Shown here piece after piece: positions 1 through 6,849 of a stretch of 17,590 nt of DNA (its first letter is position 1; the number at the start of each line of letters is the position of its first letter). The translations under genes and the position numbers were made by a program. The stretch is from Dissophora ornata (Eukaryota > Mortierellomycota > Mortierellomycetes > Mortierellales > Mortierellaceae), in NCBI GenBank assembly GCA_025201705.1, contig MU617111.1, positions 1-17,590 on the forward strand, written 5' to 3'. The notes under the pieces were generated by a model, which saw only the letters and a program-made list of their open reading frames with translations, was not told the DNA's origin and ran no database searches.

Positions 1-105
1 ACTTGTTCAATAAATGATGTCATTGGGAAACAAACTTGGTGGCATTTTATTTCCTTCCACCATTTTTAGTAATCGTAGTCCGATTCAACGTGCCCCCAGA
101 TTTCA

Positions 106-117
106 CATGACGTCATG
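106..117. promoter_or_regulatory. CRE/ATF-type palindrome CATGACGTCATG
   Basis: The 12 bases are a perfect inverted repeat with the full TGACGTCA core at 108-115. This is the classical binding site of CREB/ATF-type bZIP factors; fungal Atf1-type factors recognise the same core. It lies about 490 bases upstream of the orphan gene's start and may equally belong to a gene outside the window. Occupancy is inferred from the motif alone. Confidence 0.5.
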
Positions 118-392
118 TCTAAAAAAAAAACGCGACTGAGAACGCGTGCCATGCGCGTACTCGCTACATGTTTGTGGAACAACTTGCAGTGCACTTGCAG
201 ATATCGTTTCTGCCACGCACTCGCGTGCTGTCTCTCCGCGACGCACAGCTGTTCTTAAACTCCAGGTGTCTCATGAGCATTTCTGGGGCCAGAGCATCGG
301 TACAGTGTACGAAGCCTTGATGATATACTGCACCCGGCATTGAATAAAGCAGTATTTGCCCAGTAATGTTTGGCATGCAGGCATTCAAAAAA

Positions 393-400
393 TATATAAA
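393..400 (+). promoter_or_regulatory. TATA-like box upstream of the orphan gene
   Basis: TATATAAA lies about 200 bases before the ATG at 597. A start site about 30 bases downstream would give a leader of roughly 150-170 bases, which could hold a leader intron ending near 571. Confidence 0.4.
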
Positions 401-596
401 AAAAATGGTGTTGTGGAATGAGGAGTCTTTCCAGTATTTCCACAAGTAAACCCTCTCCTTTCCCGTTTCATCACCATACCACACCTGCACAATGTCACCA
501 CAACTACCACTCATCACCAGTGACAATCACCGCTAACAACTTTTGCTTTCATTCTTCTTCGCAATCCTCAGCACACAGAGGAACTTTGCACCAAAC

Positions 597-1085
597 ATGA
601 AATTCTTGAAATTCGTTGCCAGACCACGTATGACAATATTCCATAGGTAGGAACATGGCATACTTGTGGGCTAATTTGTACAACGATACTCATTTTTCTA
701 TTATTTCCTTTATCTGTTTTTTTTTGTCTGGCCCTTCGCAACAGACTTCTCAAGTCCACAGTACTTTGTCTGTCAAGAAGTGACGCTTGCCAATAGCACA
801 ACCATCTGTAGACGTTTCACAAACTATCAAACCTGCATCGATGTTAGCACCAACCAGCAAGTCACTTATCGGTGTGTGCGTAACAACCAAAAGGCGAGCA
901 TGGGTACAGGAGTGGATATGAACGGCACAGTATCAGCCCCGGTCTACGACTGCAATCTCGAGACCTGTCCGATTGTTTCCTACCAATCCAGTGCACAAAA
1001 AAGTCGGAAGGTGGCTTCTGTTAGAGTAGGGTGGGCTCTGTTTCTCTTCTTCATATCTTCAGCGATAGTTGCTGGATATGCATGA
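597..1085 (+). CDS. small six-cysteine protein with C-terminal hydrophobic segment, family not recognised
   Basis: Two-exon model, 597-627 and 745-1085, joined over a 117-base intron (donor GTATGA, acceptor CAACAG), giving 123 residues. I do not recognise the family. The product has six cysteines (about residues 20, 32, 41, 54, 80, 85), two N-glycosylation sequons (N27-S-T and N70-G-T), a basic stretch, and a hydrophobic segment at about residues 104-120 near the end, like a tail anchor or GPI-type signal. Even cysteine number and sequons suggest a lumenal or extracellular domain. The predicted N-terminus (MKFLKFVARP) is a poor signal peptide, so the first exon may be incomplete: upstream sequence at 533-571 resembles a 3' splice site, and an earlier exon could supply a signal peptide. 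The second exon is the more secure part. It converges on the TspO gene, with stop codons about 300 bases apart. Confidence 0.55.
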
Positions 1086-1241
1086 AAAAAAGTGGTCCTC
1101 CCTTCCCCTCACTCCCCTCTTCTCCACCATGTAAAATTCGTCTGGCCCTTGTTTGCAAAGTGATAATATACCATAAAAGCATCACATTTCTTGTGTTGAA
1201 TTCTTGATGAAAGAATTGTTGATAAAAAAAAATGATTAGCT

Positions 1242-1247
1242 TTTATT
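1242..1247 (-). terminator. poly(A) signal of the TspO gene
   Basis: AATAAA on the minus strand, about 140 bases past the TspO stop codon. Confidence 0.5.
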
Positions 1248-1294
1248 TATACGCTATTTACAAAGCAAAGAGATACACGGGCCTCGTGTTCTGA

Positions 1295-1313
1295 AGAGAG
1301 AGAGAGAGAGAGA
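1295..1313. repeat. AG dinucleotide microsatellite
   Basis: Uninterrupted AG repeat of nine units plus one base, inside the 3' untranslated region of the TspO gene. Confidence 0.9.
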
Positions 1314-1385
1314 AGCCGACTTGCAAACCCCTCTCCCTCGCGCCCCTCACTCATACACACATCCACGGATTTTTTTTTAGTGGAG

Positions 1386-2397
1386 TTACTTGTCAGCCTT
1401 TTCCGAAACATGTTCAATAGTGTCTTTGGCATGCTTGGCAGCATCCTTGATCTCGTCCTTGGCATGCTTCGCGGCGTCGTTGACATCCTTGCTAATCTTG
1501 CGGGCATGATCCGCAGCAGGGCCCTGCGCGTTCTTGATCCAGATGTCGTAGTTTAAAGCAGTGGCATATCCGAGCCATGCAACATAGGGCACCGTCAAGT
1601 AACCGGCGCACTTGTCGACCTTGAAGAAGTAGTAGGCCAGGGCAACAGATGAGGCCTAGAAGGGATTAAGAATCGATAGGTTGTGATGTGCATTGGGTGA
1701 GTGTGTGGGTTAAGTGCGCAGATCGATAGCGGAGCCATGTTGCGTGAGAGTGGAATAACGAGGGTGTAATGTGTGGTGTTTGGTGAAACGAATTTGGAAC
1801 ACCTGTTCAAAACTGTTCCAGCTGGGCGAGTTGGACAGAGACTCTGCCCGCAGGAGGATGTGGCCCAGTATGGATCGGTCAGATCGAAGCTGGATGCCTT
1901 GATCATCTTTTGTTTTCTTCCCGCGAATTGCCCATTTTCATTTCGCAGAACGAACATTTCGTAACATTATTATAGATCGACCCAATTCAGCTTACAGTCA
2001 ATCCGCCGCAGGTAACGAGGGCAGCGCCGATCTTCTGCTTCCAGAACATCAAGGGCGACCAAGCAAAGTTCAAGATCATGTTGACTCCATAGATGCCCAA
2101 TCCAGTCCTGGCCATGTTTCGGATCGACGGCAGAGTGTTGGGTCCAGTACGGAGCGCGACTAGGTGAGAGGCATAACCGACAGAGAGATACAAGACCGTC
2201 CAAGCTGGAGCAAACGAACAGGCAGGTGCAGCCCAGTCAGGCTTCTGTAGGGTTTGGTAATAGTTCTTGAGGTGACGGTGGGATGGGACAGCAGAGAGGA
2301 AACCGCCGATCAAAGGCAGGCCAACGGCCATGAGGGGATAGCGAGCCAGGTTCGTGTTGATACACTGGCAGACCTGATGAAGATTGTCGGCCGACAT
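1386..2397 (-). CDS. TspO/MBR family membrane protein (peripheral benzodiazepine receptor homologue) with LEA-like tail
   Basis: Two exons on the minus strand, 2397-1996 and 1655-1386, with a 340-base intron (donor GTAAGC, acceptor TTCTAG, phase 0), give 223 residues. The start is the ATG at 2397, preceded by ACAAAA; an in-frame ATG 14 codons earlier is less likely. Family hallmarks are visible: a first membrane segment (PLMAVGLPLIGG), KPDWAAP followed by PAWTVLYLSVGYASHLV, NFAWSPLMFW, and YLTVPYVAWLGYATALNYDIW near residues 153-173, where the cholesterol-recognition motif of animal TSPO lies. TspO proteins are five-helix outer-mitochondrial or ER membrane proteins that bind porphyrins and sterols and respond to stress. 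Typical members end close to that last motif at about 160-180 residues. This one carries some 50 extra charged residues including two 11-residue repeats. It is divergent from the hexokinase gene and shares its upstream region. Confidence 0.9.
1413..1478 (-). repeat. tandem 11-residue repeat in the TspO tail
   Basis: Residues 194-204 (DAAKHAKDEIK) and 205-215 (DAAKHAKDTIE) are two near-identical 33-base units. The pattern of small, basic and acidic residues at 11-residue spacing is like the amphipathic repeat of group 3 LEA proteins and apolipoprotein-type helices. The similarity is by pattern only. Confidence 0.85.
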
Positions 2398-3179
2398 TTT
2401 TGTTGCAGGGTCGTGTGTCACTCGATGAAGATTTTGCAAGTGATATTAGGAAGGGGAGGAAATACGGAGGAAGTGATGTTGAAGGAGAATGGAAAGCCCA
2501 GGGAATGGGTTCTTTTATGTCCTTGGTGAGACCGAAAAGGCAAAAAAAAAGAAAAAAAAGACGCGGTCAAGCTGACACTTGAATGTGAGACGAGCAAATA
2601 CAATGAGAATCGGAATTCGCCGTTTTACTGCTTGAAAAGGAAGAAACAGAGAGTGGAGAGCAGCGTGGCATGGTGGGATGGACAAGGAGAGTGACAACGG
2701 AGATGCCTGTTTATTACCCGTAGTTGGGATGCAAATTCTTTGGAAGAGATGTTGTGCATGTTCCCTTGACTCCACAAGCAACGCGTTCTGAGAAGCAGGC
2801 TGTGAGCCAGCGTTGGGAAATATTTGGCGATCCGCAGATCTGACAACAGACGATGGCCACAAAGCAGTGAGCGGACGCGAACCTCGATCGCGTTGTGAGG
2901 GTGTTATGCGTGCCACTGGACTATCCGTAGCACAAAGGTATTCGGATTGTTTTGCAAACACACACGACTGTCAACAAAATGAAAACAGAGCAACGCCCAA
3001 GTCGCATTGCAACTCTGTACGCTATTGAATTGACATCATTGAAAGAGACGTATAAATATGGGGCTGCAGAACCAGGGCAAGCACACCTCTTCCTTTCCTT
3101 TTTTTCTTTTTTTTTCATTCTTCCTTCCTTCCGCACGTCCTACTCGCAGTCCTTGTCGCAGTCCTCCTCTCGAACCACA
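2398..3179. promoter_or_regulatory. divergent promoter region between TspO and hexokinase
   Basis: This 782-base spacer serves two genes transcribed outward. On the hexokinase side it has a TATA box at 3051-3058 and a T/C-rich leader at about 3088-3130. On the TspO side A-rich runs (2540-2560) read as T-rich on the coding strand. The short open frames here are low-complexity or chance and I find no gene. Confidence 0.6.
3051..3058 (+). promoter_or_regulatory. TATA box of the hexokinase gene
   Basis: TATAAATA lies about 125 bases before the ATG at 3180 and directly before the pyrimidine-rich leader, a usual layout for a well-expressed fungal gene. Confidence 0.6.
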
Positions 3180-5864
3180 ATGCATTCCTACTCATTACTC
3201 CCAAAGAATCATTCCAAATGGTCGGAACGTCAATGTCAAGTCCTGGAGGCCATCGCACACGACTTTACTGTCACGACCCCCCAGCTCGAGTCGCTGACCC
3301 AAGAGTTTGTGCTCCACATGCGTGCGGGTCTGAGTGAGAAGCAATCCGGAGACTTGGCCATGATCCCAAGCTTCGTCACTGGGCGCCCTGATGGACATGA
3401 GCGCGGAAACTATCTCGCCCTGGATCTCGGTGGAACCAACCTTCGGTAAATGAACGACAAAACCTTTAAAAAAAAAAAAAAAAAAGGATCGTATGGCTTG
3501 GGAATGACAAAAAATCTCCGAGGAGGAAATGAGGGTTGAGTAGGGGGGTCCTCTGTTTTGTTTCGCGATCCACATCGTTGGATTCGTGCCTGAAAAAGTA
3601 GAATGACTTTTTGGACACGAGATAATAGGTCTCGATCATCCTTCTGTCGATGTGCGAAAGAGATAGTGGTGTGGAAGCATGTGTTATTGTTCGATGTTGT
3701 TTCTCATATCCACTAGATGGAGTGCCAGATCCATTCTTCTCATAATGCAAGCACGGTCCGAAGGCACAAAGCATTGGGGGACAGATTCGCAACGAAAATG
3801 GTGGGAGTGGGGATAGACACGAGACTCGAATGACTAAACGGGGCTGTTAAAGCGCGAACTGCGGGGTTGATGGGGGAGCATGATTAGTGGTTATGACTTA
3901 TTAGGGTATGGGTGTGGAGATGTTGCGGGGGTGTGGGTGGTGTGGATGTCGCAGTTATCATTTGGGTTCCATCTCCATCTCACCATCTTTTTGGCCCATG
4001 GCCATTCATCTACGCCTAAATCGAGTTGCTTATCTTTGGAAAGTATAGAGAATGAAAGATCAACAACAAAAGAATAGTCCGTATAGTCCGTGTCGTTCGT
4101 TATCTACGTTCTGTGCTACAATGTTTAGTTCATAACTCTGCTCTGACGGAGTTTCGTTATCAACAAAGCAGAAAAAAAAAAAGAGTGACGGCTCCACACA
4201 TTTTAGTTTTGTATCCCGTACGCATTCACCCACCGTTGGTCTGTACTTGTCTTGGTCTGGCGTCTATCTAACCAATGCCCTCTCTTCTGTCAAATGCGTC
4301 CCCTCCTAGTGTCTGTCTTATCAATCTCAAGGGCGATCATCAGCTCGAGTCCCACCAAAAGTCCTTCAGGGTATCCGATCACCTACAGGGAGCTGACGTC
4401 TCGGAGCTCATGAACTTTATTGCAATCTCCATCAAAGAATTCATCTGCATCGAGCACATCAGCGCAAAGATCGTCGAGCACCCCTCCAACTCTGAGACCC
4501 TTGAGCTTGGCTTTACTTTCTCCTTCCCCGTCACCCAGACTGCCATCGACAGCGGCCGACTTCTCCGCTGGACCAAGGGCTTCAATTGCCCTGGCGCTGT
4601 GGGCAACGACATTGTCCAGCTGCTCCAACAGGCCCTCGATCGTAACGAGGTGAACGTCCACGTCGGTAAGCGAGTGTGACGGCGGTGTTGGAATGATCAA
4701 GTTATTATTTTTAATGACCGCTGACCACTGACTGGCTCACTCCCCTCTACAGCTGCGTTGGTCAATGATACGGTCGGTACTCTCCTGGCCCACTCCTACA
4801 GCCACCCCAACACGTACCTTGGAGCCATTTTCGGAACAGGAACCAACGGTGCCTATGTCGAGCATACCCGCAATATCAAAAAAATGCCCACAGACGCTGA
4901 TGAGATGATCATCAACATTGAGTGGGGCAACTTTGATCAGGAAAAGACCAGTCTCCCTGTCACCATTTTTGATAACAAGCTGGACCGCGAGTCCATTGTA
5001 CGTCACTGAATTTCGGCCGTGGTCTTGATACGTCTAGTGCTCTTCCTCTTGTATTAATCCGACCATCTCGACCCTTCTTTTTTTCGTAGAACCCTGGCGT
5101 CCATGTGTTTGAGAAGATGATCTCAGGAATGTACCTGGGTGAGATCACGCGAAATGTGCTGCTTCACCTGATTGACCAGCGCGTGTTGTTTCAAGGAACG
5201 AGCAGCCCCAAGCTGAACACACATTGGGCAGTTGAGACCAAGTTCATGTCGGCGATCGAAAACGATACGTCAAGCGACTTGGCCACCGTTGCCCAGATTC
5301 TGGAGCAAGAGTTGGACATCCACGTTAACACACAAGCGGATCGCGAGATTGTCAAGGTTGTGTGCCAATTTGTGGGCATGCGTGCTGCCAGGATGAGTGC
5401 GGCTGCCACAGCCGCTGTGATCCGTCAGGGTCTTGAGGTTGGCACACTCCGTAACCAAGGATACCCGCTGAAGCTGAGCATCCATGATAAGGAAACCGTG
5501 TATCAGAACGGCTCAACGAAGGCTAAAGGCCGGAATGGTGGTGCAGACTGTAACAATGCTATCCATGTGGGTGTTGATGGATCTGTTTTCCAGCATTACC
5601 CACACTTTGAGGAGCGCATGAAACAGACTCTGGTCGAGCTGCTCGGAGAGAATGCCAGAGATATGGTCAAACTAGGCATCGCCAGGTATGAGATGAATTG
5701 GCACGCCCCTGTTTTTTATTTCGTTAGGCGTCCGGTGTATGGCTTGGAGTGAACATTGACTAACACGCTTACTTTTATGTTGGATACCAAACAGGGACGG
5801 ATCAGGTGTTGGTGCAGCACTGGCAGCATTGATCGCCACCAAGACTATGACTAGCTCGCGCTAA
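3180..5864 (+). CDS. hexokinase (ATP:D-hexose 6-phosphotransferase)
   Basis: Five exons: 3180-3445, 4310-4665, 4753-4997, 5090-5685 and 5795-5864. All junctions are GT..AG and keep frame, giving 510 residues, normal for a fungal hexokinase of about 50-55 kDa. The enzyme phosphorylates glucose and other hexoses with ATP at the entry to glycolysis, in the cytosol. Visible motifs are the phosphate-1 loop LDLGGTNLR (residues 81-89), the hexokinase signature LGFTFSFPV (155-163) followed by WTKGF (K178), the catalytic aspartate in LVNDTVGT (D213), FGTGTNGAYVE for the nucleotide, INIEWGNFD, and GIARDGSGVGAALAA at the C-terminus. The start is the first ATG after the leader, in good context (CCACAATG). 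Residues about 417-450, just before VDGS, form a longer loop than I expect from yeast Hxk. Intron 1 is 864 bases and interrupts the phosphate-loop coding sequence. Confidence 0.96.
3446..4309 (+). other. unusually long first intron of the hexokinase gene
   Basis: Donor GTAAAT and acceptor CTCCTAG join LDLGGTNLR to VCLINLKGD without loss of conserved residues, so the 864 bases are intronic. The other introns in this gene are 87, 92 and 109 bases. It contains an A18 run at 3468-3485 and an A-rich run near 4171-4181. Open frames inside show no recognisable protein on either strand. Confidence 0.85.
3468..3485. repeat. A18 homopolymer
   Basis: Eighteen consecutive A residues about 20 bases inside hexokinase intron 1; a likely site of length variation or sequencing error. 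Confidence 0.9.
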
Positions 5865-5949
5865 AGAAGAACAATGCCTTCATTCCCTTTTCGTCATCGT
5901 ATCATCGCAGCACACATACGCATCTTCGGTAATTCTCAATAATATGTAA

Positions 5950-5955
5950 AATAAA
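5950..5955 (+). terminator. poly(A) signal of the hexokinase gene
   Basis: AATAAA, 86 bases past the stop codon, in an A/T-rich context. Confidence 0.6.
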
Positions 5956-6603
5956 CCTATGAACATAACATGGTGGCGAATGATGGGGCCTGTGCGTCCG
6001 GAAATTATTCCTTCCCATTATGCCTCGACATCGTCTGTGAGTCCACAGAACAAACGGAGAGTACTGGAGACCCAGGGCGGATCGAAAGGGGGAGCGCACG
6101 TCGGCGTATGTTGCCATAAGTTACGGGGGGGTTGCAGATGGTGGGGAGGTATCAGCAACGTCAACGACAAAAGAAGCCTAGGCAAGAGATTTCGATGAGA
6201 TCAGAGAGGATACAGGACATTGGGAACTGGCACTTGCAAGAGTTCAAGGGCGTGAGAGAAGAGTTTGAGCGAGCAAAGGATGTGTTTCAGTCTGTCGCTT
6301 GCAAGCGTAGACATGAGCAAGTGCTTACGCGTACGGCAACAAAGAAGACGAGGGAACGATGTTCCGTGAGTGGTGAGTGGTGCAATTGCTCAACATTCTC
6401 GTCACTCAACCTTAACACTGTACTGTACACATGTTTGCATTGAGAGAGTCCAAATGCGCCTTATCCCAGGAGTGAGCCTCGAGCAGTCTGGTGCTGTCTG
6501 TAAACATCGGACCGGCCGGATGGATTCCGAGCGAGAGGCACAGTGCCCTCCAGAAGAAGGTTCGTGAGTTTCCCAGAGACGACGTGCTAGCCATCACGGC
6601 GGG

Positions 6604-6608
6604 CCAAT
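6604..6608 (+). promoter_or_regulatory. CCAAT box
   Basis: CCAAT within GGGCCAATGGG, about 245 bases before the PDI start; a candidate site for the CCAAT-binding (HAP/NF-Y) complex. Confidence 0.35.
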
Positions 6609-6649
6609 GGGAGCGCTCCAGTGCATTCATTTTCTCTGGTGTGACCAGC

Positions 6650-6656
6650 CAGCGTG
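6650..6656 (+). promoter_or_regulatory. candidate unfolded-protein-response element (CAGCGTG)
   Basis: CAGCGTG matches the core of the yeast UPRE bound by Hac1. It lies 194 bases before the start of a PDI-family ER gene, the kind of gene the unfolded protein response induces. The motif is only seven bases, so the call rests on the match plus gene function. Confidence 0.45.
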
Positions 6657-6757
6657 GTGCGAGTGATTTCGCCTTTCCCATCCGTGTGAGAGCACACGAA
6701 AAGGTTATTTGTTTTCTTTTATTTTCTCAGGACAGAGACGCTCATTCACCTCCCCGC

Positions 6758-6810
6758 CTTCTTCATCCCTCTTCTTCATCCCTCTTCTTCAATCCCTCTT
6801 TTTCATCCCC
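6758..6810 (+). repeat. 13-base pyrimidine tandem repeat in the PDI promoter or leader
   Basis: Four head-to-tail copies of CTTCTTCATCCCT: 6758-6770 and 6771-6783 are exact, 6784-6797 has one added A, and 6798-6810 has three changes. The array sits about 40-90 bases before the ATG in a longer C/T-rich stretch, as is common near transcription starts of strong filamentous-fungal promoters. Confidence 0.9.
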
Positions 6811-6849
6811 CAACACTCTCCCTTCCCCCCTCCCGCCATATATATCGCA

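Larger units (their letters stand above)
1..596. other. upstream flank and promoter region of the orphan gene
   Basis: I see no convincing gene in this stretch. An AATAAA at 9-14 may be the poly(A) signal of a plus-strand gene lying to the left. A perfect CRE-type palindrome lies at 106-117 and a TATA-like TATATAAA at 393-400. A CTAAC-like sequence near 533-537, a pyrimidine-rich run and CAG at 569-571 resemble a 3' splice site, so the next gene may carry an extra intron in its leader. The 120-codon minus-strand open frame here has no recognisable domain and is treated as chance. Confidence 0.5.
1086..1385. other. convergent 3' regions of the orphan and TspO genes
   Basis: This 300-base spacer separates two converging stop codons. 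It contains the minus-strand poly(A) signal for TspO at 1242-1247 and an AG dinucleotide run at 1295-1313. I see no clear AATAAA for the plus-strand gene (CATAAAA near 1173 is the nearest) and no further gene. Confidence 0.6.
5956..6849. other. spacer and promoter region of the PDI gene
   Basis: About 900 bases without a secure gene. The right part holds candidate promoter elements for the PDI gene: CCAAT at 6604-6608, CAGCGTG at 6650-6656, and a pyrimidine tandem repeat at 6758-6810. The left and middle part contains open stretches with coding-like composition, an Arg/Gln/Glu-rich frame at about 6138-6365 and another at about 6491-6700, with possible splice sites between. No domain is recognisable and no joint model keeps frame well, so I do not call a gene. 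Confidence 0.5.

Noticed and set aside
405..445. Upstream coding exon for the orphan gene starting at ATG 405
   Set aside because: It can be joined in frame to 572, but it starts directly at the TATA-like sequence and adds no signal peptide, so it is unlikely to be transcribed as a first exon.
5500..5546. Possible 47-base intron in the hexokinase loop (GTATCA...GTGCAG)
   Set aside because: Removal would shift the frame and lose the conserved VDGS strand.
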